Counted from the first letter of the stretch, positions 28,056 through 38,914 are shown. The stretch is 64,000 bases of DNA from Scleromitrula shiraiana (GCA_028455995.1 JABELC010000003.1:1612001-1676000); one strand, 5' to 3'. The notes: generated by a model from the sequence alone, not told the origin. Numbers and translations are program-made.

Positions 28056-28215
28056 TGTTTATATAACTCTAAGGGTATGAAACTATACAATTACAATATT
28101 AATCAATATTATATTATTTGTTCAAGAAATTCAAAAAAAGTGTTATACGCCATTAAGGATATATATCTCCTCAACGGACACGTGACGTAAGGTCACGTGT
28201 TTGACTATACAGACA
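28056..28215 (-). repeat. Family A LTR, right copy (5' LTR)
   Basis: 160 bp, beginning TGTTTATATAACTC and ending ...ACAGACA on the plus strand, followed by the GTTTT duplication at 28216-28220. Differences from the left copy are mainly transitions. Confidence 0.87.
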
Positions 28216-28220
28216 GTTTT

Positions 28221-28312
28221 GATCTCATAAAGAGAGATATATATTAATTATTGATTATATAATTACACTAGTCCTAATGTGGAGTGATTCTTATCCGGCA
28301 ACCATTCTAACA
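28221..28312 (-). repeat. Family B LTR, right copy, proximal 92 bp
   Basis: The better preserved end of the family B LTR; on the minus strand it starts TGTTAGAATGGTTGCCGG. Followed by the outer target duplication TTTAC at 28313-28317. The same terminus is found at 60788 in opposite orientation. Confidence 0.85.
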
Positions 28313-28656
28313 TTTACTTTTTGACCAGATATTAGAAAACGGATTAGCACTATATTCTCTTTCAGTTTAGATCATAAGCACAAAGTTTTGAAACCTATTT
28401 ATCTCCTGAAACAAAGAAATTCATCCAATTTATATCACGTCTCCGCAATATTGAGATGGACATCATACCCATCTCAAATTGGAATGTCGAAAATAAATAT
28501 GGAAAAATGCATAGATATATGGTCTTTCTCAGCCTCTTCTTGTTAATATAAAATGGCAATGTTTTATAAAGATAAGCGTTTTAATGTGAAATTATAAATT
28601 ATATAATATCTATTGACCATATTTTCCAAACTTTATGAAAATGAAGTAGTAAAACA
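28313..28656. other. 3' flank of the NRPS gene
   Basis: About 340 bp of ordinary composition between the retrotransposon edge and the NRPS stop codon. I looked on the minus strand for a downstream carrier (T) domain or exon and saw none. It is probably 3' UTR and the remnant of the former convergent spacer. Confidence 0.5.
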
Positions 28657-31600
28657 TTATCTCAAATCTCGCAAACGCTTGCCAAACAACCATTTCTCGT
28701 TGATGGTTTTATGTACAACCGTTTTCTGTTTTTGAAGGCGAATTTTAATATCGTCGTGACTCAAACCCTTAGTAACCATCGCTAACGCCAAAGGAATCGC
28801 ATTCTGTATACGTCCAATATCGGCCGGTGTAATACAACTAGTATCATACTCAAGTCTTAAAAGTAGTCTAGATTCAGAAATAGCAGTAAATTCACACATC
28901 AGTTTAAATTTTGCGCCCTCAGACCAGAGAAAGCAGGGTTCGAATCCGTGGGCTGACATTTGCAGTTTATTTGATTGACGGTTATCGTGAAAAGTGACCA
29001 TAACGTCGAAGAGTGGGTGGGTGGGGTAACTTGGATCGATTGAGAGATGCTCTAGGAGTTGATGCCAAGGGATAGCATGAGCTAGTGCAGCTTGACATGA
29101 TTTCTGAACGGATTGCATGAATGTATTATGAGAGCCTGAGCTAGTGACGGAAGGAGCCTCAAACTGAACTCGCATTGGTAACGGCTCCAAAAAGAGACCC
29201 ACAGTCTCGAAATCTTCATCAGACTTTCGATTGATATATGGACTACCAAGAACAACATCGGTTTTTGACTGGTTGCTATCCAGACACAATGCAACGGCAG
29301 CTATGGCCAATTGTTGCAGGGTGACTTTAGCCGCATTGCAATAGTTGAGCATTGCTTGAAATGAATCATGGTCAATGACAGATATAAGCGATTCGCCTTG
29401 GTATCCGTTCCGTTCTTGTTGCATTCCAGCGATATTATCTGTGCTAGGTGCATCTTTGAGGTAGTTTTCCCAAAAATCTAAATAACATGGACGAACATTT
29501 TCGGACCAGACTTTGGTATCACCGTATTCTTGTACAATGGTAGATAAAAGTTGGCCATTATACACGACAGAGACTTCTTTCAGCAGGATAGATAATGTTG
29601 TATAATCCGCAATGATATGGCTGAGTACAACAATAAGCTTATCACTAGTTATGAAGACCCGAATTGGAGAGGCTCGGTCGACCTGGAATGGACGATTTAC
29701 TTCTGTCCAAAGATTGAGGTCTGGCAAACGCTGAGCACGAGGAGCAATGTCAGTATACGACCGTGCGATGGTCTTACCACGACGAGTAATGTAGCGACAT
29801 CTGAGAATTTTGTGTCTGTCAAGGACCACATTCCATGCAGCCGCGAGCTTACTTCTATCGACTTTCTCTTGATCGAACGTCGAAGCAAAGCAGACATTGA
29901 AACAGGATGAACCTGTGTCAATGGCGTATTTTTGAAGCCACTCACTCTCAATTGGCGAAACCTTCTGATGTCCTAGACAATTGCCCTGTGTGGCTAATTT
30001 CTCACCTAATGAGTCATGATCGTTGATGCATTTTGATAACAGTTTCACTGTCGAATATTCAATAATGCTCCGCAAAGGAACTCGAAACTGGAATATTTTA
30101 GACAGACTTTTAGATAGTGAGAGTTGCTGTAGAGAAGTTCCACCAAGCTCGGTAAAACTCGACGAGGAAAATATAGGGACATTGTCATCGAGACTTAGTA
30201 CATGTCGAAATGCCTCTGCAACTTTCTTTTCCGTTCCTGTCTTGGGGAAATCTGCTCGAACTTTAGAGATTGTAACACAACCTCGACTAACTGCAGCATA
30301 GTCAACCTTTCCAGCAGCTGTCATCGGAAGTTGGCGAATAGGAATAATCTGTTGAGGAACTGCGTATGGAGGTAGAATTCTCGAAACTCTCGATAAAAGA
30401 CTTGTGGTGTCTAAATAGACTGGCTGAACCATAGCGACCAAGTGATCTCCATTGCGAGCAATTGCAACAGCTTCCAATTCCGGTACCGCTTTGGCTATCC
30501 GTATTTCAAGATCATTCATATCCAATCGATAGCCACGGAGCTTGATTTCACGATCATTCCTTCCCAGGCAAATTATCTCACCATTGTCACTCCAGTAACC
30601 CCGATCCCCAGTTTTATACATTCGTTCGCCATTGTTGCATATAGAATCTGGTAAAAATCTTTCCTTGTTTTGTTCAGGCAAATTCAGATAACCATTTGCG
30701 ATCTGAACCCCAGCCAAATAGATTTCTCCAATCATCCCCGGTTGGACCAAGGCTTTCCGAGAACTCAACAAGTATATTCGTGTTGTTGGATTTGGGCTGC
30801 CGATAGTGACTTGCTCCTGAGGCTTGAGCCTTTTAATTGTGGCGCCGCAGGTACCTTCAGTTGGTCCATACATATTGTAAAGCTGCTTGTTAGCACCCCA
30901 CTTATCAGCTATAGATTGTGGAACGGGTTCGCCAACGAGATAGACCTATACTACAAATTAGAAAAAATTGAAATTTAATGAGTGCCAGGGGGTGCATTGA
31001 TTCATGCCCCGGTGAAACTAGATTCGCGATTTGGAACTAACCGATGATAGGCGTTCAAAGTCCTTTGGGTTTAAAACGCGAGCAATTGAGGGCGTTAGTA
31101 TGGCTGAATCTACCAAATTAAGATGATCAAACGGTTCTGAAGTACTTGGAAGCACCAGTGTCGCACCATAGGTTAAAGCAGAGAATATTTCATGTATACT
31201 TCCATCAAATACCGGAGACATAATTTGAGAGATTTTTGTCCCAGGCTGTGCAAAAAGTCTAACCTCAATATCACTTTGGAACGCGACTAAACCAGCATGT
31301 GTACAAGAGACCCCTTTTGGGACGCCTGTTGAGCCAGATGTGAAGATAAGATATGCAGTCGCCCATGGCAATGGCTTTTGTCGATGATCGAGAATTTCTC
31401 TATCAAGTTTATTGTTGGTGCTACTCAAGACAGCCTCCACTGATATGGAAAACTCGCTAGAGATAGGGGCTAACTTCAGCTGTGTAGTAGAGGGCGTTAA
31501 GAATGCTTTAGCGCCAGAGAATGAGAACATCGAATTCCTCAATTCAGGAGCCAACGCGGGATCCAGAGAACAATACACACCACCAGCCTTCAGTATGCCG

Positions 31601-33588
31601 AAAATCCCTACGAGCCAATTGATTGATCGGTCTGAGTGGACACACACAACATCGCCCGGTGTGATTAAATTTGTCAATTCGAGTGCCAATACACTAGCGG
31701 CATGATCAAAACCTTTGTATGTAAGTGATATATCACCTTTTTCAACGGCGATTGCAGCTGGAAAGCTTGATGAAGCCTTTTCAAACAATGTTACCAAATC
31801 CTCTGTGATAGAATTGTTGGTTGTCAATCCAGAAACACAATTTCCAAAGCGCATCAACAGAGCTTGCGAAGGACAGGAGAGGAGACTTTGCATGGCCATA
31901 TCAACTGTCAAAGTTGTGCGGAGAAGGCATTGAAGTGCATCAAACAGACAGTTAACAATCCTCTTCATATTAGCCTCGCTGAACTGACGGCGATGATATT
32001 TGAAATGAATCCTGCCATCGGGATGAATAGCTACAGTCAACGGGATATCTGTATTGGGTTGCGACCAACGAGTTTTTATGGGCGATATCGCATAGTCTTG
32101 GGAACTCGGTTCGCTAAACTGCATCGCTAGAGCTGAGTCGTAATTACGTGAGAAACCATTCGCAGGTGTTGTCCACTGGAAATCCTCTAGCTCTACCAGG
32201 TTGATGAAAACGGATCGAATATATTCCTCAAGTGTATGGCTTCTTTGGATATTGATGAATAGTGGCAACGTATTCAAGAGTGGACCTACTGTTGTCAACA
32301 CGTTTTGGATTGGCAATGTTCGTCCGCTCAAAACAGCGCCAAAAACCACCGAATCAGAATCAGTATAACTAGCTAAGACCAAACCCCATGCAGCATTGAA
32401 AAGCGCTGGTGGTGTAACATTGATTTCCCGAGCTTTTCTTAACAGAGACTCCTGAATGGTGCTTATATCTAGCATCATTTCAGCACTTCCCGAATCTAGC
32501 GTCTCGGTGGTCGGCGGAGGGAGAAGTAACTCATATTTAGAAGCCTTATTTTCTTTCAGCTTTCGGTTCCAGAATGCATCGCCCAAATCCCGATGCTGCA
32601 GTTGGAACTGTTTGAGATCTTTAACGACTTGTGAAAACAGAGGACCGCGCTCCACTTGCATTCCGTTGGCTAGTTTTCGTACTTTATCAAATAGCAAGGA
32701 CGCCGAGAAGCCGTCTATAAGACTGTGATGAACTGACCATTTTATGGTGCATCGATCACGACACCCAGGTTCAGATGTGTGCCTATATTCCTCAAAGAAA
32801 AAACTAATATCTTCGACAGGAGTGGCTCTCGTTTCAGGTGCAATCCTCCAGTCAAATAATTTCCACCCCTCTTTATAGAATTCGGCGATGGCAAGACTTT
32901 GAAAGATAGGTTCCATTTCGATGACAGCCTTCCATGCCTCTTTCACACGAGGAATCTCTTCAACATAATAAGTTTCCTCGTAGACTATCGTGTTCGTTCC
33001 AGGGCACTTCAGACTCCCGTGAACGAGCAAGAGTTGGAATTCTGTGAGGAAGTCGTCCTCGATAATGCTAGAGATCGATTCAGAGTCCGTAGAAGAGGAT
33101 GAGGTGATTCCGTTGCTACTACTTATAGATACGTCAGATAAATAAGTTGTAGATCCAGACTCAAGCTTATCCAAAGGGGGTGTCAGGATTCGGGATAGTG
33201 ACTTTCGTTCATTGAGAACAGCTGACGCGATAGGAGTGATTGGTACAACATTCCTCAGTGGAAGCAAATCTTGCGATGACAAGTTCGATGATGTTTGCAA
33301 GTTTGAGTACTGGACATAGTTGGACTGTGGTGCGTGTTTTAGTGGTAGGGATTGTTGACGAATGTTCTTGCCAGTTTGCTTTTGTGCAACATCAAACATT
33401 CCCCGAATTGATGGGATTGTTAATATGGTTTCGCGCGACACTCCATTTCCAAGAGACTTGCACCTTGCTGCAAGAGCAACCGCTTTGAGTGAGTCACCCC
33501 CGTTCTGAATAAAGGTCTTATCGAAATCGAGTTGGGTTACGGTTGTGTTAAGCACAGTGCACAGCTCGGTGAGAAGTGTGATATCCAT
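28657..33588 (-). CDS. gliP: GliP-like nonribosomal peptide synthetase with T-C-A-T-C architecture
   Basis: Two exons on the minus strand (31042-33588 and 28657-30945) join in phase 0 to 1611 aa. Domain order: T1 (G-G-D-S-L, Ser about 33); a Ser-rich linker (about 150-200); C1 (H-H-S-L-I-D-G near 287); A (T-S-G-S-T-G-V-P-K-G near 748, Y-G-P-T-E near 874, Y-K-T-G-D, G-R-N-D-R-E-I-K-L-R-G, and P-M-T-A-A-G-K near its end); T2 (G-G-T-S-L near 1114); C2 (S-H-I-I-A-D near 1290). In GliP the order is A1-T1-C1-A2-T2-C2-T3 (about 2135 aa), so the N-terminal A and C-terminal T are missing. An in-frame stop lies just upstream of the ATG, and the preceding 2 kb has no A-domain motif. The remaining core motifs look intact. 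It should make the diketopiperazine scaffold; with one A domain, either both carriers are loaded by it or another enzyme supplies the first residue. Confidence 0.88.
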
Positions 33589-33774
33589 GAGCGAAGACTT
33601 TTAGCAACTTAAAATTGCCAATGAATGATTTTGTCAAATCAACCGTAGTATCATGATTACACGGAGCACGCAATTCCTTTTAATAATTGACTCAATCCCC
33701 ATTCCTCCCATTCGGGACTATTTGCCAGCTTAATCTAGGGCTGGGTACAATTTCTCGAAACGAGCATACTCTTA

Positions 33775-33781
33775 CGGTCCG
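33775..33781. promoter_or_regulatory. CGGTCCG motif upstream of the NRPS
   Basis: CGGNCCG copy about 187 bp upstream of the NRPS start codon, in the wider context ACGGTCCGGT. Candidate binding site of the cluster Zn2Cys6 regulator. Confidence 0.5.
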
Positions 33782-34130
33782 GTTGCCACTGGTAAAGTTA
33801 TCAATTTTGCTGAGTATCTGAAAAGATGACATCAGCTAGCAAACTTCAGGAAACCGGTTGCTGGTGGCGGTAGCCGTAATCTATCTGTTGCTCGTGTAAC
33901 GGAGAGCCCAGCGGTGCCCGTGGATGTACCAAGAAATTTGGATCCGGACCTTTCTGCATTGCACACATTAGAGCTGTATATCGGAACACTTCGGCACTAC
34001 CAATTTGCATTTCGACAGTCAACTTGGTCTCCCAGTTCAGGGTGAAGCCAAGGAAACTGTTGAACCAGTCGTCCACCATGATTCATCAAACCTTTGAATA
34101 ACTATACCATAACGAACTATCAAAACTTGA

Positions 34131-34260
34131 ATGTCCATTCAGATATCTTTTCTTCGAATGTCTATATATTACATAAACATCCAAGAACATTTTAATGTAA
34201 TTCATTGTGAATGTCTATCTACAGTATAGACATTCCAAGATAAGATATCTGAACGTCTAT
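34131..34260. repeat. Imperfect inverted repeat, possible MITE remnant
   Basis: The arm at about 34131-34167 is an imperfect reverse complement of the arm at about 34224-34260, with roughly 56 bp between. Variants of the same word (GAATGTC / CAGATATC) recur at about 34710-34790. This could be a degraded small inverted-repeat element or a set of regulatory words. No target duplication was identified. Confidence 0.4.
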
Positions 34261-35596
34261 GTCCTGAATGAAGACTGAGATGATTAGCTCGTGGTGGCGA
34301 CTAAAATCGTAATGTGGTGATTAATGAAGCTAATGATGAGGGGCATGAGGTTGAGCAATTAAATGTATAAGACGCCCATTGAGCCCTCATTACACCCCTG
34401 CTCCTCGTATGTAGTGTGTATGGCGTTCCTTTAGTTTGCATCACAGATTCCTCTGTAACTCTATAGAGGTATTGAAGCCGTTGTCTTGGTCGACATAGAT
34501 TTATGCAGGTTGTTAGTTGTGGATTCTTTCGGGCGTACTTACGATAATGATAGTCTGCTCAATAGCTTTTCTTGGGTTGCTGGCCTCATTACCATATTGA
34601 TTATGGCATCTTTCATCGCCTTGATAGGTCACAAGAAAAGGCATCATCCGGACTTATCGCGAAATAGTTTCACAAATACGATGTGATGACTACGAGTTAA
34701 TTTACTTTTGAATATCCATTCGCAGTCTAGATATCCAGATATCTTTCGGACAATGCATATCTGAATGCCCATTTGAACTATAGACAATTAGATGCTTATC
34801 TTGTTAATTTATTTTGATTGTCTATGTTGAAAATATGTGTTCAAATATATGGTTACACATCTAGTGAATGGACGTTGAGAACTTTAACAGCTTGTTGCAG
34901 CGAGAGAAGAGTTCGGTTATTAGTCTGCAAGCATTCTATGGGTGGATAGTGTTGATTTACGCTGGCTGTAGGGTTACTATCTCACATTCCAAAGGTAATG
35001 TATGAATGTTGCCTAAACAATTTGATGTTGAGAGTCCCCCCCTCGAGTTCTATAGTGGATTGAGATGTGGTATCTTTGACTGTAGTTTAACGCTCACATT
35101 GATCGTCGTGAACTACAATTCTACAGTCGAAATTGGGTCGAGAAAACATTAGCCGAAAAAGGTAATAATAAAGATATCCTAGACGTGCTAAGTGCAAGAA
35201 AAAGAGAAAGACTTCGAAAGGAAAGCGCAGCTCTACGCGTTCCAACCAGTCCAATTTTTGCGATTCGTCCTGCTTCTTTCCACAAGATTAACGCATTGCG
35301 ACTAATATATCCTGAGAATGCGCAACGAACTAGTATTTCAAGGTCGTGGGCAATTGGTAACATTAGGGTTGATGGAAGTTCGGTTTACTGCAAATCTAGG
35401 ATTTTCTCACAGGGCTAAAGCTAACCAAAATTATATGATTAATAAGCATAATACGCTAAAAGTACACGCCCTTCACCAATTGTAACCCCCACTTTGAGCT
35501 TCCTTCACTCCCTCCCGCATATTACCCATTCATGCATTGAACCACTCAATTCCGTATCAACAAATAACTTTTTATCTAGGAAACATTTACATTCAA

Positions 35597-37348
35597 TCAT
35601 GCCGCATTCATCCCATCAACATTCTCCTTGCTCTTTTTCGGTTGCCCTCGTAAATCATTCCATTTTGGAATGAAACCTAAGAGGAAACTTATGCCAACTA
35701 GTGCTGTGGCGAAGGCAAAAACAACCTTCAATCCCGCCATATATGCTTCCTTGATACCCGGGACTTGATCTGCTGGGAATAGATCTCGGATCTGTGTTGC
35801 ACCTGAGTTCAACACTTTCTGGGGATCAACTGTGGGAGCTGTTGTCGCTAACTTACTGAGCATTGTGTTGGCAAACGCTGCTTGGGCAGCCGATACACAA
35901 TATGATCCTCCAATGATCTGAAAGAAGAGTGTCACCGCCATGACAGTCGACATATCTTCCACGGCTACTATAGCTTGATTGGCCATGATAGGAATCTGCA
36001 TGGCAACGCCAGTGCCAATTCCAGTGAGGGCTTGATATCCTATCCAGCCACCAGCACCAGTATTTATATCCCATGTATAGACAAGACCACAACCGATTGT
36101 CGCTAGTGCCGCTCCAGATGTCATTAAAGGAGCCCATATCCTACTATACAATGATACAAATGTACCAGCAAGTACACTGAAGAGACAGCCAATGACAATG
36201 GGAAGATTTCGAATTCCTGACTCTAGTGGTGTTGTGTTTTTAATCGACTGGAAATATATGGGTACGTAATAGATGATGACAAAAAATCCACCAGAGATGA
36301 AGAACACGTGCGCGCAGTTCGACCAGATACGTCGATTTCTTAAAAGATGCGATTGCATAAGAGCTCGTGAACCCATTTTCCATTCATTGATGGCGAAGAC
36401 GATGGTGAGGAGCACAAAACCAACAATGGTACCTATCACTGTGCTGTCGGACCAGGACTTGGAGATTCCACCCCATTGAAAAGCCAATAGAAAGCAAGTC
36501 GCCCCACCCATGATCAAAATTGATCCTACGATATCCATTTGGAGCAGTTTCTCCCGGATAGGTGTGTTAAGTGCATAGCGTGATGCTGCAGGAGCGTGAT
36601 AGAAGAAGACAATTGCTATAGCAGTGAGGGCTCCAAACGGAAGATTGATATAAAAACACCATCTCCATGTTACATGTTGTGTGAATACACCCCCGAGGAG
36701 AGGACCAAGCAGAGCAGCAATCGAGTAGGTAGCACCTATTCCACCCATCCACATTGGAACTTTGGCAGGTGGGGCAGAGAATGCAATCAAACTAAATGAT
36801 CCAGCTGTGACTCCAGCTGCTCCTGCTCCGGCTACGGCACGTCCAATAATCAAGGCTACGCTGGTGGGGGCCACACCGCAAATAAGACTGCCCAGTTCAA
36901 ACAGAAACAAGGCTAGGAGATATGTTTGCTTGATTGGAAAATATTTCAAAGCTTTTCCCCATGTAGACTGAAACGCGGCAAACGTCAGAAAGGAAGCTGA
37001 AACATACCAGGCAACGTCCTCAATTGTGTGGAATTCGTCGGTGATGTATGGGATGGCCGTTGCAATAATGGTAGCGTCAAGATTGTTGGTGAACATGGCC
37101 ATGTAGAGTCCGACCATGATAGCAATTAGAGCTTTCGTATGGGGAAAGTCAGAAGTATCCATAGTTGTGGAGTCGGCACCGGTAGTGGCATTAGGAATGG
37201 TATCAGTAGTGGCATCAAGATGGGAATTAGAATTGGGATCCTCGTCGTTTAGTTTCTCGTTCGTATTTTTCCTCCCACTCTCGCTCTCAGCAGCCATACT
37301 TTCGATTGTTGTAGTTTCGGATGTTGAAGTTTCGGGGGCTGACTTCAT
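35597..37348 (-). CDS. gliA: GliA-like MFS efflux pump (DHA2, 14 TM)
   Basis: A single exon of 583 aa. After a hydrophilic, acidic Ser/Thr-rich N-terminus (about 1-68), the protein has about 14 predicted membrane helices. The DHA2-type motifs are visible: L-D-A-T-I-I-A-T-A-I-P in helix 1 (about residues 89-99), a W-Y-V-S-A-S-F-L loop before helix 2, the G-R-A-V-A-G-A-G-A-A-G motif C-like helix, and G-P-L-L-G-G-V-F-T-x-H-V-T-W-R-W-C-F-Y-I-N-L-P near helix 5. Pumps of this class export ETPs and protect the producer. It shares a divergent promoter (618 bp) with the GliN-like gene; that region holds three CGGNCCG motifs, the densest in the window. The lack of introns is unusual among the cluster genes but common for fungal MFS pumps. 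Confidence 0.9.
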   Translation of the reverse strand: MKSAPETSTSETTTIESMAAESESGRKNTNEKLNDEDPNSNSHLDATTDTIPNATTGADSTTMDTSDFPHTKALIAIMVGLYMAMFTNNLDATIIATAIPYITDEFHTIEDVAWYVSASFLTFAAFQSTWGKALKYFPIKQTYLLALFLFELGSLICGVAPTSVALIIGRAVAGAGAAGVTAGSFSLIAFSAPPAKVPMWMGGIGATYSIAALLGPLLGGVFTQHVTWRWCFYINLPFGALTAIAIVFFYHAPAASRYALNTPIREKLLQMDIVGSILIMGGATCFLLAFQWGGISKSWSDSTVIGTIVGFVLLTIVFAINEWKMGSRALMQSHLLRNRRIWSNCAHVFFISGGFFVIIYYVPIYFQSIKNTTPLESGIRNLPIVIGCLFSVLAGTFVSLYSRIWAPLMTSGAALATIGCGLVYTWDINTGAGGWIGYQALTGIGTGVAMQIPIMANQAIVAVEDMSTVMAVTLFFQIIGGSYCVSAAQAAFANTMLSKLATTAPTVDPQKVLNSGATQIRDLFPADQVPGIKEAYMAGLKVVFAFATALVGISFLLGFIPKWNDLRGQPKKSKENVDGMNAA

Positions 37349-37535
37349 CTTTTCCGTTTGAATAATAGTTTCCGTTCTAGCACCGGTTGATTGAAATAGT
37401 TGGGTTGTATTGAAGTCGTGCTAAATCTGCATCTTTTTCTAAGAAGCTTTACTTGTAGAGTACGGAAACTAGCATTACTCATCTTGTGAGGTAAGAAGAA
37501 TATTCTGGCCCGGTCGTTTGTAAGAAATATATTTG

Positions 37536-37674
37536 CGGCCCGTTACTTCTATAGTTTGCGAATACCCATAGAAGAAGTTACGGCCCGTTACTTTTTATAT
37601 TAGTAAGCCGCATCCGCCGTCATTTGGTAAATAATTACCCCAATGAAAATATGCCAAGTTACCGCTCCGGTCCG
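37536..37674. promoter_or_regulatory. Three CGGNCCG motifs in the GliA/GliN divergent promoter
   Basis: CGGCCCG at 37536-37542, CGGCCCG at 37581-37587 and CGGTCCG at 37668-37674. The first two share the extension CGGCCCGTTACTT, and the second is embedded in GTTACGGCCCGTTAC. They lie midway between the pump and the methyltransferase genes, suggesting joint control. Confidence 0.55.
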
Positions 37675-37966
37675 CTGCAAGACACCGACCAACAGGATGA
37701 AAGCAGAGTACTAGGTATTTGACGATTATTAATGAAGTCGTTTTTTAAATCTGCATTCTAAAAGTTTGCGCTTATTAATCAGCAGTGCGTTCTAGCCCCT
37801 TGCTTCTCATATGTTAATTCCACGTTTTTGTTCTGATGAGACGCTTTCTTTTTCTCTCTTTTGTGATATCTAGAACTCCCAACCTCCGAAGTTACATCTA
37901 ATTTCTAGATATTAGATTGCACCAAATTGCAATATCTAAAACGTATCACAGCATTAGTTCTTCGCC

Positions 37967-38914
37967 ATGGCATTTACAACCCTGGGAGAACTAAATCGAA
38001 ACTACTGGAAGTATGCCACCCCGACTCAACCTGTTCCACCATCCCTTCTCTGATTTGCTGCTCTATATTATCCTTTTGCTAATCCTTTCATGTTACCTAC
38101 AGTGCCAATGCCGACGGAGTTTTTACACAAAAATGGGTACAAGATCTTTCGCTTCAGATTACGGACTATATTCAAAGCCATGTTGATTGGATTGGAGTTC
38201 CATCGGTGACAGCAAACGCCCCTATCACTATGCTTGATTATGCGTGTGGCAATGGTCTTGCTTCCACAGTAGGTGTAATTTTGGTAGTGTTGCTCGTGGG
38301 ATTGCTTACTAACAATTGATTAGGCCCTAGCCCCATATGTCACAACTATCCGTGGAATTGATGTATCGGATAACATGGTTGAGAAATACAATGAGGCAGC
38401 TCGTAAGCAGGGCTTATCGCAGGAGCAGATGCATGCTATCCGAGGCGATCTCATGGTCCCACAAGAGGAGATCTCTGGAGTTCTAAGGACGAAAGATCTT
38501 TACAACTTTGATGTCATCGTGATGAGTATGGCTCTTCATCATTTTGAATACCCACAGAAGATAGTGGAGAGACTCGTAGAGAGACTCCACGATGGAGGTT
38601 CTATTCTCATAATGGATTGGGCCCCGAATATAGAAGCACAACCTGAATCAAGCCACAATCACAACCACAATCATCATGATCATGGCCACGGTCATGATCA
38701 TAGTGGACACGTACACAATGGAGAATACAGACAAGACTCACATCAAGCTCAGCAAACCATTAAGCGCTCTGGTTTTGATAAAGAAGAGATGAGTAGCATC
38801 TTTAGAGACGCCGGCTGTAGTGAATGGGATTATGTTTATCACCCAGAGCTCTCGAAACTGCCTTCGAATTTTGGTGGAGATAAGCAGCTTTTCTTTGCCA
38901 GGGGCAAAAAATAA
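37967..38914 (+). CDS. gliN: GliN-like SAM-dependent methyltransferase with a His-rich insert
   Basis: Three exons (37967-38010, 38103-38268, 38324-38914) give 266 aa. The SAM-binding motif I reads M-L-D-Y-A-C-G-N-G-L-A (about residues 58-68); later Rossmann motifs are G-I-D-V-S-D-N-M (about 80-88), F-D-V-I-V-M-S-M-A-L-H-H (about 132-143) and D-G-G-S-I-L-I-M-D-W. This matches the GliN-type N-methyltransferases that modify the diketopiperazine amide nitrogen. Oddly, residues about 181-210 form a His-rich segment with 12 histidines in 30 residues (mainly H-N, H-D and H-G), which could bind metal ions or be a disordered loop. The C-terminus F-G-G-D-K-Q-L-F-F-A-R-G fits the family. It diverges from the pump gene and runs in the same direction as the C-S lyase. 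Confidence 0.87.

Larger units (their letters stand above)
20538..28215 (-). mobile_element. Nested LTR retrotransposon (family A), Ty1/copia-like, RIP-degraded
   Basis: 7678 bp with two LTRs of exactly 160 bp (20538-20697 and 28056-28215) and a perfect GTTTT target duplication (20533-20537 and 28216-28220). It inserted into the right LTR of the family B element. Minus-strand coding relics are less eroded than in family B. Around 23.2-24.1 kb an integrase-type region is legible, with a zinc-binding-like H-K-R-F-N-H-P segment at about 23.93-23.96 kb. At 25.6-26.0 kb the minus strand reads as Asn/Gln/Tyr-rich repeats, as in gag linkers. Integrase lies upstream of the space left for reverse transcriptase, which favours Ty1/copia. 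No intact ORF remains; long ORFs at 22.4 and 25.6 kb on the plus strand are compositional. Confidence 0.87.
15184..28312 (-). mobile_element. RIP-degraded LTR retrotransposon (family B) with a second element nested inside
   Basis: Outer element, 168-bp LTRs. The left LTR is 15184-15351. The right LTR is interrupted: 20462-20537 (76 bp) plus 28221-28312 (92 bp) add up to 168 bp. The element is flanked by a perfect 5-bp target duplication TTTAC (15179-15183 and 28313-28317). The LTR reads TGTTAGAATG... on the minus strand, so the element points left. The internal region 15352-20461 (5.1 kb) is extremely AT-rich with stops in every frame. Minus-strand relics resemble a gag segment near 19.6-19.9 kb and an integrase core near 18.1 kb. 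Integrase about 2.3 kb from the 5' LTR, with room for RT after it, suggests Ty1/copia order (inference). Removing the insertion leaves the GliJ-like and NRPS genes convergent, about 0.5 kb apart. Confidence 0.87.
33589..35596. other. 2-kb intergenic region upstream of the NRPS
   Basis: This is where an NRPS A1 domain would be expected. No A-domain motif is visible in any frame. It contains the NRPS promoter with a CGGTCCG motif, an inverted repeat at 34131-34260, related short words to about 34800, and a few unassignable ORFs (minus 33846-34079; both strands near 35.1-35.4 kb). The minus-strand ORF at 33846-34079 has protein-like composition and could be a gene fragment, but I do not recognise it. 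Confidence 0.5.

Noticed and set aside
15184..28312. AT-rich island as a mitochondrial insertion or centromere fragment
   Set aside because: LTR pairs, target duplications and RIP-type transitions explain it as retrotransposons.
28313..28656. Hidden exon carrying a terminal NRPS carrier domain
   Set aside because: No G-G-x-S motif or carrier-like sequence is visible on the minus strand between the stop codon and the retrotransposon edge.
33846..34079. Minus-strand ORF of 77 codons as part of the NRPS or as a small gene
   Set aside because: It has protein-like composition but no adenylation motif, no clear splice link to the NRPS and no family I recognise, so I left it unannotated.
35121..35418. 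Overlapping ORFs on both strands downstream of the pump gene
   Set aside because: Neither strand gives a domain or a convincing start, and both are short.
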